Shown piece after piece: positions 12,266 to 23,623 of a stretch of 64,000 bases of DNA. The stretch lies in NCBI GenBank assembly GCA_037102815.1, contig BTPP01000003.1, positions 4,898,001 through 4,962,000 on the forward strand, in the 5' to 3' direction. Numbering within the stretch: the first letter of the stretch is position 1; every line of letters starts with the position of its first letter. The notes under the pieces were generated by a model that did no database searches, was not told the origin of the DNA, and worked only from the letters and a program-made list of their open reading frames with translations. Source of the stretch: Neurospora intermedia (taxonomy: Eukaryota; Ascomycota; Sordariomycetes; Sordariales; Sordariaceae). A program made the translations under genes and the position numbers.

Positions 12266-12819
12266 GCGTGCGGTGGTGGTAATGGTTTAATTTAGAATGA
12301 AACAAAAATGGATGATGATGACTTTTTTTTTTCTGGCACCTGCTTGCGTCCGCATTGAGGATTGATGATTACGTGTAGATATCATCGGTGACTGGGTCAA
12401 GTTGAAGATTAGACCTTTTGTGTAGTACTGTAGGTGACGTGTTATGCAAGTCATTAAGAGTCTGAAGAGGTCTGTTGACTTGAGGTGACCCGACAACGGT
12501 ACATGTCATCCGAACTCGCATCAATTGGGATGAAGACATGGCGGTCGATGTCTGCCGTTGTTCATGGAGTGACATGTGAAAGTGTGAGTGACATTATTCG
12601 TCTCTATGATGTCCATTGTCAGAAAGAATGCAAAACCCCACCACCACCACACATGTCTTCCACTTCACTTTCATCATGCAACCTCCATTTCTATACAACA
12701 AACGCATCATGTAATAATCCAATTTAGCTTTATATACCCAAAAACAACGGGAAACAAACATTATCTATTCTGAATCTACCAAACCAACCCCTTTATACAA
12801 CAACAACAAATTGTCCGTT
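12266..12819. other. Convergent 3' spacer between transaldolase and GPI2
   Basis: About 550 bases lie between two facing stop codons. It contains a T9 run near 12324, a CCACCACCAC run near 12642 and A/T-rich sequence before 12820. No gene or obvious regulatory element is visible; it should hold both 3' UTRs. Confidence 0.5.
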
Positions 12820-14937
12820 TCATTCATCATCGTAATACCGTCTACTAATAATAATCGGCCTCGCCGGGTCCCACGGCCCGTAAATCTCGTTCTTGTACTT
12901 TTGCAACCCAATCAGCCACCAGCTGCACCCGCCCATGGCCACCGCGGCAATCAGGCAAGAAACAATCATGCCGAGGAGCGAATGTTTGAGCCACGTTTGC
13001 CAGCACTCACACACCCCTCTTGTCCATCCCAAAGTCATCATTATTCCTCCGTCTACTACTACTTCTTCTGTTGGTGATATTACCAACAACTCTCTTCCTG
13101 CTGCACCGGCGGCGGCGGCGGCCATCGAAACGGCGGAAGAAGAAGAAGAAGGAGTAATAGACCCGGAAGAAGGAGGACAAGGCGCCCCAATAATGATGCC
13201 CACCCCGGCTCCGGCTCCCAGTAAGAGGAGGACAGTCAGGATGACGTGGTACCGAAATGAACGGTGGCGAGCGTACCGACGGAAGACGGGGAAGAGACCA
13301 AAGACTTCGATGGAGAACAAGGTTAAGGAGAAGACTTGTCCGGTGGACGGTAGGCGAGAGGCGAGCACGGTCGAGGCCATGAGGGCGGCGTTGGTGGAGA
13401 GAGAGGCGATGGGGAACTTGTGCTGCGCTGGAATGGGGGTGGTTGGGCCGCCTGTTGCGGTGGTGGGGACGGCGGTGGGGACGGTGGAAGAAGAAGTACC
13501 GGGGACGGGCTGCCTCGAGCTGGTGCTGGTGCCACCGGTGCCGTTGCCGGCGTTGGTAGCAGGCGTGGAAGTGCCGCTTGTGGGAGGGGAGGTCGAGGTC
13601 AAAGTTGGGATGAGGGGCGTTGCGGCTCCGGTTCCGGCTCCTCCGGCTCTCAATGCGGCTCCGGCTGGCGCTGGGGTCGAGCCTCCGGTTACGATACCGC
13701 CGGTTTGGTTGGAATGAGGGTTGGTGATGGTTGCTTGTGTGAAGGGGTTGTTGTTGATGGAGTAGTCGAAAAAGAAGATGTTGATTGCAAGCAGCCAGAA
13801 GGAGATGGCCCAGATGGAGTCGGAGGAGGTTGAGCGTGTCAACGACTTCAGGATGGGAGAGAGACCCAAGAGGGTGAAGTAGATGAGGACGGCGGATTTG
13901 ATGGTGGATAGACGGAGCTGGAGGCGGCTATTTCCAGGAAGAACGCCGCCGCCGCGGATGGGGGAAGAAATCGAGGATCGTTGTCGGTGGTGGCCGTAGT
14001 GGGCTTCGTGGAAGTCGGCGACCGATTGGGCCCGTGAGACGGCAGGGGAGGCGGCAGCAGTAGAGGGCTCGATGCTTGCGGAGCGCGAGTCGGTTGGACC
14101 GGTGCTGAAGCGGGGGATGTGTAGATGTTGATCAAGACGCGGGGACGGCGCAGCTGAAGGCAGGGCAGACGCTGGTGTCGATGTCGCTGCCCCCGTCCCC
14201 GCTCCCGCTCCGGCTCTCGGAAGACTTACGATGCTCGCGTCCCGGGTCGGACCACCACAAGAGTCCTCATGCCGTACGGGACGAGGGTCTCGCCCTCTAT
14301 GTGAATTTGTAGTCCCATCCGTTGCGCGCTGCGCTCCCAGACTCTCCTCCCCTACCCACCAATCCCACAGTAGCCAGCCGATGAAGGTCGCAAAGCTGCC
14401 GAAGCCTACCACAGACACGGGGCTGACACGCTCTTGGAAGATGCCGACGAAGCAGACAACGAAGATGATGACGGAGCATACTTGTTGGACAATGACGGTC
14501 GAGTCGGCAACAAGAGGCCAGAAGTCGTAGGGCTTGACGCGCGGGTTGCGCTGGAGCTTCTCGAGAAAGGTGGCCTGGTCGGTGTAGTTGTCCGGATATG
14601 ACTGCTTCACCCAAAGCAGCTTCTGAAAGCGTCTCTGCCTCCTCCTGCTCCTGCTCCTGCTGCCCTCTTTGCGCCTGATAAGTCTTGGACGTAGCTCGTT
14701 CGCGGAGCCATTGGGCGCGTTGGTGCCGCTGCCGCTGCCACTGCCGTCTACATTGTAGAGACTGGTTCGGCGCGGCGGGGACACGGGGGAGTAGGCATCT
14801 TCGGGGGCCAGATGGGAGGGGTCGGCGCGATGCGACTTGAAAGCGACGGGCGCGGTAGACGATCGGACGAGGGGCGGGAACGGGGTCTCGAAGTCGGAGG
14901 ATAAGGCGGTTTGGTGGAGGCCCGAGGGAGGGGCCAT
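12820..14937 (-). CDS. GPI2/PIG-C subunit of the GPI-N-acetylglucosaminyltransferase complex
   Basis: Part of the ER-membrane complex that adds GlcNAc to phosphatidylinositol, the first step of GPI-anchor synthesis. One exon, 705 residues from the ATG at 14937. Family blocks are clear: FQKLLWVKQSYPDNYTD (about 104-120), the membrane stretch VADSTVIVQQVCSVIIFVVC (about 143-162), SAVLIYFTLLGLSPILKSLT (about 348-367), the SNAA-type block ASLSTNAALMASTVLASRLP (about 511-530), and the C-terminal YGPWDPARPII tail. The protein is more than twice the usual ~300 residues. Besides a disordered N-terminal head it carries three Ala/Ser/Thr/Pro/Gly-rich inserts between membrane segments, at about 200-335, 405-510 and 585-635. 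The conserved core is uninterrupted in frame, so I read the inserts as loop expansions and not introns. A CFEM/GPI-type cell-surface protein elsewhere in this window would be a client of this pathway. Confidence 0.92.
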   Translation of the reverse strand: MAPPSGLHQTALSSDFETPFPPLVRSSTAPVAFKSHRADPSHLAPEDAYSPVSPPRRTSLYNVDGSGSGSGTNAPNGSANELRPRLIRRKEGSRSRSRRRQRRFQKLLWVKQSYPDNYTDQATFLEKLQRNPRVKPYDFWPLVADSTVIVQQVCSVIIFVVCFVGIFQERVSPVSVVGFGSFATFIGWLLWDWWVGEESLGAQRATDGTTNSHRGRDPRPVRHEDSCGGPTRDASIVSLPRAGAGAGTGAATSTPASALPSAAPSPRLDQHLHIPRFSTGPTDSRSASIEPSTAAASPAVSRAQSVADFHEAHYGHHRQRSSISSPIRGGGVLPGNSRLQLRLSTIKSAVLIYFTLLGLSPILKSLTRSTSSDSIWAISFWLLAINIFFFDYSINNNPFTQATITNPHSNQTGGIVTGGSTPAPAGAALRAGGAGTGAATPLIPTLTSTSPPTSGTSTPATNAGNGTGGTSTSSRQPVPGTSSSTVPTAVPTTATGGPTTPIPAQHKFPIASLSTNAALMASTVLASRLPSTGQVFSLTLFSIEVFGLFPVFRRYARHRSFRYHVILTVLLLLGAGAGVGIIIGAPCPPSSGSITPSSSSSAVSMAAAAAGAAGRELLVISPTEEVVVDGGIMMTLGWTRGVCECWQTWLKHSLLGMIVSCLIAAVAMGGCSWWLIGLQKYKNEIYGPWDPARPIIISRRYYDDE

Positions 14938-17261
14938 GGATCAGAGAGGCTCTCCCTCCATGCAAAGGTGGGCTCGTCACAAGGTTTTGTCGAGATGTGA
15001 TGGCGCGTCGAAATTGCAGTTGGCAGTTTGCGACGACGGACGAAGGCGGATATGAGGTCAGGGTGGTGCTACAGCTGCTGGTGCGCCTGTGCTGGACTCA
15101 TGGATGCGTGACGCGATGCTGCCGGATGTATGCCGGATGGATGACAGGTGATGGATGGCACCGACACGAGGAAGCAAAATAAGCTTTCTTGGTGTGGCTA
15201 GCGCTGGTTGTTGGTGGCGTCGGATGGAAATTGACAATCTACCTAGAATGGAAGGGCCAGGGGAGGAGGCTGGGAATTGGTTCATCAAAGTGGAATGCGC
15301 ATGATCAACTCGAGGAACGAGACGGGATGGTTGAGGCTGACCTCGGTGTCCAGTCTGCCCTGTGGAGATGCTTGCCCGTGGTTGGATTGTTCAGGGCCCT
15401 CGCTTGCCTGGGACAGTGTTGTCCCATGTGTCTTCCACTTGGCAGTCAATTGGTAGAGGTACCTAGGTAGCCAAGGTACTTAGCTTCTTCCAGCGAGTGC
15501 ACGAGCCATCCTTCAGTGGGTAAGTGTGGCCATTCAAATCGGCGGCGACAGGGCCAAATCGCCAAGCGGCAACTGAAACCGAAGAACACGAGAATGACGG
15601 AATAGTTTCTTGTCTGAGGAAACTGAAATGCTTGGCTCTTCGTTTCGCCGTTGAATGTGTTTAACATCAACTCCTTGGTGTTTCGAGACTTGGCAAACAG
15701 AAACAAAAAAAAAAAGCTTATCTGATCACCAACCTTGCCCTACACCTGCGTGGTCCCTGATATCTTGACGGATCCGCAACACCTTCATTCACACTCGCTT
15801 GTGTTACACTTGCCGCAATGCAAGTACCTCCTTCAGCAGCACTCCTGATGACACTTTATGCTCCTTTGAAACGTACGGGGAGCTAATGGTCAAGCGATGG
15901 TCTAGTTGAATCTATACGAGGGCGAGAGGGGATGGTGACCAACGAGACTCCACCCTATGCAATAAAAATGCCCCGGACAAACATCGAATGCCATCTGGGG
16001 GAATACGAACAGCAGAAGGGTGTGACCTGCTCACGCAACGGGTTTCCCCGCAGGCGTGGAAGCTGAGGCTGAGGAGAGTGACGGTTTATGGGAACAAGCG
16101 AAGGCGTTCTCGGTCGGGTAACATCAAGGGAGAGGAAGGGGAACCAACAGCCAACTCGAGGAGGAAACCATCACCCCTGTCTGCCATATACGGTCGGGGT
16201 CCACTGGCGTCCAGATCCCCATCTCTCTTGGACCATGTTGCATAGCCTCTCCTCTGAGCCGAACAAGGTTTCGGAACCCGACGCAAAACCTCCCGATTTT
16301 GGTCAACCATCACGTCTGCGATGCTACCTCTTGTCTGTCACTATCCTTCTCTTATGGTCCTTCACGCAAACGCCTTGCCCAAAAGAGCCTCCCGGATTGG
16401 GAAACGCCGATCATAAGGACATCAAGGGCACCAGGTGATTGGGTGAAACCTCGAGATCCGGAGCGGGACTGCCGTGGTGTTTCGATGCAATGGTACGGGA
16501 AGCGGTTGGAACAAGGTTTGGACACCCCTGTAAAACGGTAAACAGTCACGCCGAGGCGTTGCATGTTGATGGGGTGCTAGGGAAAACTGCGTCTCTGCGC
16601 AGCACAGCATTGGACTGGGCCCTCAAATTGGATGAGGTGAGGGACGCCGACGGCATATACCTATATACGAGATGGCACCTTTTCCCCATTGGCGAATCCT
16701 TCGCGACAGTAAGCTCTGCACAGCCAGCCATCCTCTCAATATACCGGCCCAACATAAACACCACCAGCTGCTGCGTTATTCTTGACAACGGACCACCGTC
16801 TGCTTTCTCTTCTTGTAATTCGTCCTCATTCCTCAGCCTGTCCGACAACGAGCAGTACCTCACCCTATCTGCTTGCGCCCTGCTTGCCTTTACAGCTTGC
16901 CACCTTGCGGCCTGCGTCACATATCGAAAAGCCAACAAGCCGTGGCTGTATGTTGCTTTAGCCAGTGGTGCAACCTCGCGCATGTATAAGGGCACTGCGG
17001 CATAATACAACCACGAAGGCGAGCTTTTGATACCCCCGGACACGCCGAACGCTGTGATAGTCATATCATCAATCACATCTCAATCTTGGATCTCGCGATT
17101 GTCGTCGGCAAGTATCGCGGAGATCATAAAGCCCAGCGCCTTCACTACAATTCCATCTTCCCAACATCACCTCCAAGGGCGCCCGGTTGATCGGACCTGC
17201 CCACAAGATCTCGGCCCGCTTACCTTGGCCATTTACAGCCGCCCGTGCATCAAGTCACAAG
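14938..17261. other. Divergent spacer between GPI2 and the predicted secreted protein
   Basis: About 2.3 kb that should contain both promoters. An ACCTAGGT word lies near 15461 and an A11-12 run near 15705. Frames on both strands between about 16439 and 17076 (up to 188 codons) overlap each other, begin at non-ATG codons and show no domain, so I call no gene. Confidence 0.45.
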
Positions 17262-18170
17262 ATGAAGTCGACTACCTTTCTCACCACCATCGCTATGGCA
17301 CATATGGCGCTATGCGTGCCGGTACCGTGGATGGCCGGCGATAATGTCCTGCTTTCACTGAACAGGAATGTGCCGAGCGGCGCAGCTTCCGGTCGAGATC
17401 CAAAGTTCGATAGAGCCTTTGTTCTTGCTGCCTCTCACCTTGCTCCCGGTCCGATCCTCCAAAAGGCTGAACGTTCATTCAACTCGTTATGGGATAATTG
17501 GAAGAAGAAGCATGGCTCGGGACCGGCACTGATTGTCGATAGCGCGAGAAAGGATATCCCGGTGTTGGTCATCACGGAATTGGGAGAGCTGGGAGTCGGG
17601 ATACCTTTATCATCGCGGCCATCCTCAAAGCAAGCGTCCAACCTCAAGCAGAAACCAGTATCGGCATCGTCTGGCAACGAGAAGGCGGATAATGTTTCGG
17701 TTACGGAAATGGGGGAGTTGAGCATCGGGATACCTTCGTCAATGCCGTCGCCACCATTACCCTCCTCGTCGTCGTCGTCGTCGTCGTCCTCTTCGTTATC
17801 GTCACCGTCTCAACCGTCCAATGGCACATCACCGTGCCCCTTCTATGTCGAAAAACCTCGCGATCATGATGATATGTTGATCATATTCCTGGTGTCGGCC
17901 TTCCTACTTGTTGTCGTCGTGGTCGAAACTTGGGGTCCTGTTTGTCGAAGGTTAGTTGTCTCGCCAAATCTCCCGCGATGCGTTAACCATCCATCTTTTC
18001 CTGTCCCATCTACATCGTCGACCGAGGCCCCGCTAACTCGTCGGTATAATAGTGTAAGAAACATGTTCTCATCGAATCGGAAGGGCGCCATTCAGTTGGC
18101 CGAGGAGACAGAGACGAAACCCAAGTCATTTCGGGATAAATCGGTCCTGGTCAAGTCGGAGAGCGGTTGA
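17262..18170 (+). CDS. Predicted secreted/membrane protein with a duplicated 12-residue module
   Basis: One exon, 302 residues. I chose the ATG at 17262 over the in-frame ATG at 17187 because it opens directly onto a signal peptide (MKSTTFLTTIAMAHMALCVP, cleavage expected near residue 19-21). The ectodomain contains two copies of one module, ITELGELGVGIP (104-115) and VTEMGELSIGIP (147-158), each followed by a Ser/Pro-rich linker. The second linker includes a Ser run encoded by a TCG repeat at about 17767-17790. A single membrane helix, MLIIFLVSAFLLVVVVV (205-221), precedes a basic/Ser-rich cytosolic tail of about 80 residues. This is a type I membrane topology, as in fungal surface sensors, but I recognise no catalytic or ligand domain and assign no function. 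No Kex2-type KR site flanks the modules. Confidence 0.65.
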   Translation: MKSTTFLTTIAMAHMALCVPVPWMAGDNVLLSLNRNVPSGAASGRDPKFDRAFVLAASHLAPGPILQKAERSFNSLWDNWKKKHGSGPALIVDSARKDIPVLVITELGELGVGIPLSSRPSSKQASNLKQKPVSASSGNEKADNVSVTEMGELSIGIPSSMPSPPLPSSSSSSSSSSSLSSPSQPSNGTSPCPFYVEKPRDHDDMLIIFLVSAFLLVVVVVETWGPVCRRLVVSPNLPRCVNHPSFPVPSTSSTEAPLTRRYNSVRNMFSSNRKGAIQLAEETETKPKSFRDKSVLVKSESG

Positions 18171-20351
18171 GGTCGGGGGGTACTTGGAAAGAGCTTAAAA
18201 ACTGAATGAGGGCATGTCGTCCAGATGGAACCTCGGATGGAATCATGGAGTGGGGCGAATGAAGGTGCATGCATATCTGGGCGTTTTGGACGGTAGGAAA
18301 TGGGCGGCATATCGGACAGCTTTTTCTTTGACTTTGAATCCTTATATCATCGGTTTGGGATGCATGCCGTTTCTTGTGTCGGATACTCGGGATTTCAATC
18401 CTTCGTTCGGGCCGGATACTCTTGTCGTTGTCGACTGACTGTACACATGGACGTCTCTGATGCGCCAATTGTATCTCCGTGGATTGGATGCTCGTTGTCG
18501 ATGGACTTTGGTGGCGACTGATCGACATGCTCTCGCTTTTCCATGTTGGCGTTTTCTCCACCGCTTCCCATTGCTACCCGCATTTCGTGTCGACATGGCT
18601 GCGCGGTTTGATCAGTGTCGTTTCGGCAGTCTCGAGAGAAAGGAAAGTGCAGAAAGATGGCATTCGACAGATATTATTATACTCGGCGCAAACCAAAGGA
18701 TTTTCGCAATCCGGAACCTTCGGCTTTGTCCTCGGGCAGCATTTGATATCCGATCCGGTCGTCGCGGATGATGTCTTGGCATTCGACCAAATGGTCTTGG
18801 CAGCGTCGTCAGCAGCATTCAGCAGACGGGAACCGCACACTACACTACAGCAGACGTTTTGGTGGTTCTCGCGCTGAATGGAGTCAACAAACCAAGTGGA
18901 AACTGAATTGCCAAGTCAGCAGCGATAAATGAGTGACACGCAACAGAGCCCCAAGACTTCTCAAGTACACCATCACCAAATGGCGGCACCTATCACTCGA
19001 TGCCACATAAAGACATTCTCTGTTCGCAGTTGGCATACGACATATAAACCTGTTTGACAATCCCGATTTCGTCCTCGAGGCTCCCGTTGAAGGCTTTGAC
19101 TACTCACAGCCTGGGTTGTTATACTTTTGTTCAATTTTGTTTGAGAAAGTACACAGACACATCCTCAACAATCCCATGACATGCTTTATAATGTTCCAGA
19201 AAGCAGCCTTCTCAGCACCATCCCAGATCTCACATGATGGCTTTTGGTTGTAATGAAGGTGACCTTCTTGCCGGATTGCGGGAAAGCCAAGACCCAACGT
19301 GACAAAGTCCATCCAGCCTTCGCTAGTCTTCGCGGCCGCTTTTGCAACACGCCATTGGTCAAAGACCGCGGAGAAAGGGAAAGCTGAATACCGACAGGGC
19401 TGCTGCCAACACACCATCCGTCAGACTGGTAGACCAGAGCATGTGTGGCAGAGGCACCGGAGCACCCTTGACTGCCACCCTCTGTCACCCTCCAGCGTGG
19501 TGTTTCAAGACACGCCCACACATCCAAAACACACTTCTCTGCAAAGGATCCTAACGGGCCGCAACGCTGGTGTCTTGACCTGTTCCTGTTGGTATCCTCC
19601 CGTCTTTTCCTGCGTCTTGCCGCCAGCTGGCGTGGTCGCCTTGTCTACACTACAAGAAGATGAGGAGGATAGGATGGAAAAAAAGAAAGGCCAACGGAGC
19701 AAATGGCCGAGATGTGCTAGCCAACAACGGTGCCAGTAAGCGCCATCATCCAGCCAACCACCCAGGCAGTGACATTCCTCTCTGATACGGTCCATGTTCA
19801 GCCCGTCCACACACACACTTCATCTGATCCATCTTAGCACGCTCCGGAGCCGTGTTAGTGGCTCCATATACCCTGCATGGCCTGCTGCATGCCAACCCCG
19901 CCCTCCTGCGTCTTGCCCCCTCGGTACCGGCGCATCTTTTCTCAGCCTCTTCTGTTTTTAAAGATCCCGTTGTCCATTTTCTGCACGTCTCGTTAGCTTC
20001 TCCAAGTCGGACTACTCTTTGGCGCTTCTTTGTTAGGCTTGCGCAGGAACCGACAAGTTCTGCCGTGTTGGTGTATGCGACTTGATCCTGGACCATTTTG
20101 TGCCTTTTGTTTACAAGAGAATAGGAGATCGCGGAAGCCAAGAAGTGACCCCTCACTTTCACCAGCCCCCAGATTTCTGATCCCTGAAACTCCCCAGAGG
20201 AGTCGCGCAAAATTCGATATCAGCCCTACACCTCGCTGCTGGGACCAGATTTCAGCTGCATAAACCGAGTCTGTCAGTCGACCAAAACCAAACCGAAATC
20301 AGGTTCCCACACTCGAGTTCGCAACAGACTTTTGACGGCCAGAATCAAAGC
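18171..20351. other. Spacer and presumed 5' region upstream of the annexin gene
   Basis: About 2.2 kb without a supported gene. Frames of 100-150 codons around 18460-18877, 19299-19739 and 19746-20210 overlap on both strands and show no domain. Two copies of the octamer TACACTAC occur (18841 and 19646). The last ~350 bases are pyrimidine-rich and are likely leader and promoter of the annexin gene. Confidence 0.45.
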
Positions 20352-22746
20352 ATGTCCCTACAAGTGGACGAACGGAGCCGAGGCGGGCGGTCCCGCTCCC
20401 CCGCAGATCGCCGCCGGGAGGACGAGGACCGCCGGCCGCGGAGCCACGTCCGCACGTCCTCGGCAAACATTGTCGAAGCCGGTGTGTACCCGCCAGCCAA
20501 CGACAACTATCGCGACGTTGACCCTGCACTCGCGTATGAACAACTCGCCAACTACCCGCCTTCCGCTGGTAATCGCGGCGGCGATTACTACCACAGCAGC
20601 TATCATGCGTCAGCGCCATCGCTAGGTAAGCCGCGTGAGCGGTCGCCCTCGCGTGAACGGGTGAGGGATCAGTCACGCCTTCGCGCACAGAGCCGTGACA
20701 GGAGACCGGATCCCAGAGAGTCTTCGGATTGGGGAAAGAATATCAACAGGGAGCGCCCGGGTGAGTTTGCCGGCATGTATCTTCCGCCCAAGTATGCCAC
20801 CACCGTTGTCTCGGCCGACTCAACAGGATCACCACATGGGTCACGCGACTCGTTCCATGGTCATGGCCGCACGCCCAGCACCTCGGGCAGGGACAGAGAT
20901 TCCAGCAGAGAGCGTCATCAACGCAAAAAGGACAGAATTGAGGACGATCTTGCCTACGGCAAGCGTCCAGAGACGCCGCCATCACCGGGTTACCACCGTC
21001 CTCGTCCGTCCAGCTACCATGCAGGTGGAAGACCCGATGACAAGTACGGCGAGCCCGTCGGCCGTCACAGCGGCCGCACCCACAGCCCGAACATCAGCAT
21101 CAGCAGCGCCTACGATCTGCGCTCCGACGACCGCAAAGGGGGCCGTATCGATGCGCCCAGCGTCGTCACCATTGAGCCTCCTCACATCAGCGGCAGCGGC
21201 TACCCTTCCTCACCCGGTCGAGGCCGCCACGAAGACGACGGCAAACTCCCCCTCAAGTCCGCCATGCGTCCCGGCCGCGAAAAGTCTCCCCTCCCGCCTA
21301 CCAACCGCATGTCTCTCCTCTCCGTCAACGGACACAATCCTCACATGTCCAACGGCAACCTCTCCGTCGCCAACGCGCCCGCTTCCCCCATGCTCGAATC
21401 CTACCACGGCACCTACCAATCCATGTCCCCAATGCCCTCCCCCTTGATGCTTCCCACCCAACCCGGTCCCAACGGTTCCACGTACAGCTTCGTCGAGCCT
21501 TTATCTCCCCTCTACGGCTCCTCTTCCTCGGACGACGAGCACCACCGCAAGGGAGGCGGCAGCGGCGGTGGTGAAAAGAAAGGTCACGCCCGCACCCACT
21601 CCCGCCGCGCCCGCTTCCACGACCCCATCGACGACGCCGCCCGCCTCGCCAATGCCCTCAAGGGCGAAAGCCGCGCGCCCGACACGCCCGTCCTCATTGA
21701 GATCTTACCGGGCCTCACGCACGAGCAGGTCATGGACTTGCGGAGTGAGTACAAGCGACTGGTGAAAACCGGCGCCGAGCGCAGGGGTGTCAACATTGCC
21801 AAGCACATCCGCGCGCGGCTCAAGGACGAGGATCCGACGCTCATGAAGGCGTGTTATACGGTGGCGCTGGGCCGGTGGGAGTCGGAAGCGTATTGGGCGA
21901 ATTTCTGGTACCATGGGGATAAGACGCGGAGGGAGTTGTTGATTGAGAGTTTGATGGGCAGGACGAATGAAGAAATCTGCAAGATCAAGGCAGGGTTTTC
22001 AGACAAAAAGTACGGGGATAGTCTGGTGAAGTGCATGAAGATGGAGTTGAAGGAGGATAAGTTCAAGAAGGCGGTGTTGATGGTTTTGGAGGAGAAGAGG
22101 CAGGAGGATGTGGATCGGTTTGGACACCCCCTGAGACTGGATCTCGAGCTGGTGGCGGATGATGTGAGGACGTTGAGGGATGCGATTAAGTCCGAGAGGG
22201 GGGGAGAGTCGGCCATGCTGGCGATTGTGGTGATGAGGAGTGAGACGCACTTGAAGGAGGTGATGAGGGTATATAAGGAGACGTACAAGGGGGCGAATTT
22301 TGCTAGGGATGCGTTGAAGAAGAGTGGGAATCTTGTCGTATGTACCTACTCATTCCCTTCCTCTTCCTCTTTTTTTCTTTCTTTCTTTCCCAAGATGCTA
22401 ACGGAGACCAAAAACAAAACAGGGAGAAGTCCTAGCCCACATCCTCAACGGCGTCATCAACAAGCCCGTCCGCGACGCCATGCTGCTCAACCACGCCCTA
22501 ACCCTGTCCAAGCGGGACGAACTGCGGCGCGAGCTGTTGATTTCGAGATTGGTCCGCTTCCACTGGGACGCTGGCCACATGTCCCGCGTCAAGAAGGCCT
22601 ATCACGAACACTACGGTCAGGACCTCCAGGAGGCCGTCAAGGAGGCTACCAGCGGCGAGTGGGGAGAGTTTTGCGGGCAGCTGTGCGTCAGCAGGATGCC
22701 GGATGATGTCAAGAAGATTGAAAGGAGGCCAACGGACGATTTCTAG
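20352..22746 (+). CDS. Annexin (fungal annexin XIV type) with long RS-rich N-terminal region
   Basis: Two exons, 20352-22337 and 22423-22746, across an 85-nt GTATGT..CAG intron give 769 residues. The C-terminal ~340 residues (from about 425) form four annexin-like repeats. They begin DDAARLANALKGES, MKACYTVALGRWESEAYWAN, VADDVRTLRDAIKSERGGES and PVRDAMLLNHALTLSKRDEL, each with the helix pattern of the family. Annexins bind acidic membranes with calcium. Here the usual GxGT-type calcium loops are replaced (for example ALKGESRAPDTP), so calcium dependence may be weak. The first ~420 residues are disordered and carry Arg/Ser-rich segments (RSRSPADRRREDEDRRPRSH; RERSPSRERVRDQSR) and many SP/TP sites. 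N. crassa is known to have an annexin XIV with an extended N-terminus, and this matches in type. Total length is well above the ~320 residues of animal annexins. Confidence 0.88.
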
Positions 22747-23589
22747 GAGAATAACGCCGCGGTTCTTTTTATGACGACGTCTGAGGTGGGAGGGAAGGAT
22801 GCTGCTAGATAGATGATGGATTTGGTGAACCCACTGAGCGGTGGGGATGAAAGGGGACGGTACATGGGATATGAATGAAGGGATGGATGGTTGATGACTA
22901 GGAAGGGATATCATGAGTGTTATGGCTTTGGATGAAATGTGAATGATGGAACTGATGATTAAATTACGATGGATATACCAATTCTCTCATACGCATACTT
23001 TGTTTACCCTACATACAGATTGGATTGTCATGATATCTCTGCACTTTGGTGGGCTCCTTCTCATCTTGCTTAGGTTAATTTCCGGGTTTGGCTCATCCAC
23101 ACAACGTGAAGCGGGAAGAAATACCCCTGAAGGGGACTGGCTGCGATTAAGATAAGTCTCTCATACTCCTTTCGCCGTTATACACATACAGAGAGACTCT
23201 TTGACAAACAAACTAACAGAAGAGTCAGCTTCGGCTTCATGTCAACGAAATGTCAGACAGCATATTCTTATCACAGTGGTCACTGCTTGATAGTAAACAC
23301 CCAGCAACTAACTGTTCTTTATAATCCAAACATGCTCTCGCATATATAGTTGGAATCTATTTCCTAGACGTAGCTCATTTGAGCAAGACCTCATTAATCT
23401 TGTGAACTAACAGAACACTATCTGCTCAACCCCTCTCGAACTTTGGACTTCGTGTCGCTCTATGATGAAACCGTGAATTCTTAAGACAAGTACTTACTCT
23501 AGTGGATCTCGCCTCGAGCGCAAGAAGTGCCCTGGAACACATCAATCAACAAGCCACCTGCTAAACATCCCATATATTCCTAGAGTTCC

Positions 23590-23623
23590 TTTTTTTTCTT
23601 TTTTTTTTTTTTTTTTTTTTTTT
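23590..23623. repeat. Poly(T) tract
   Basis: A run of T with one C interruption at 23598, 34 nt. It is unusually long for a random run and lies in a non-coding stretch. Confidence 0.9.

Noticed and set aside
12893-13717. 274-codon plus-strand frame over the GPI2 gene
   Set aside because: Val/Gly/Pro-rich translation produced by the low-complexity loops of GPI2 on the other strand.
16439-17076. Overlapping 176-188 codon frames on both strands upstream of the secreted protein gene
   Set aside because: Both begin at non-ATG codons, overlap each other and have no recognisable domain.
18460-18877. 103- and 132-codon plus-strand frames upstream of the annexin gene
   Set aside because: Overlap each other in different phases, no domain, and the same stretch is also open on the minus strand.
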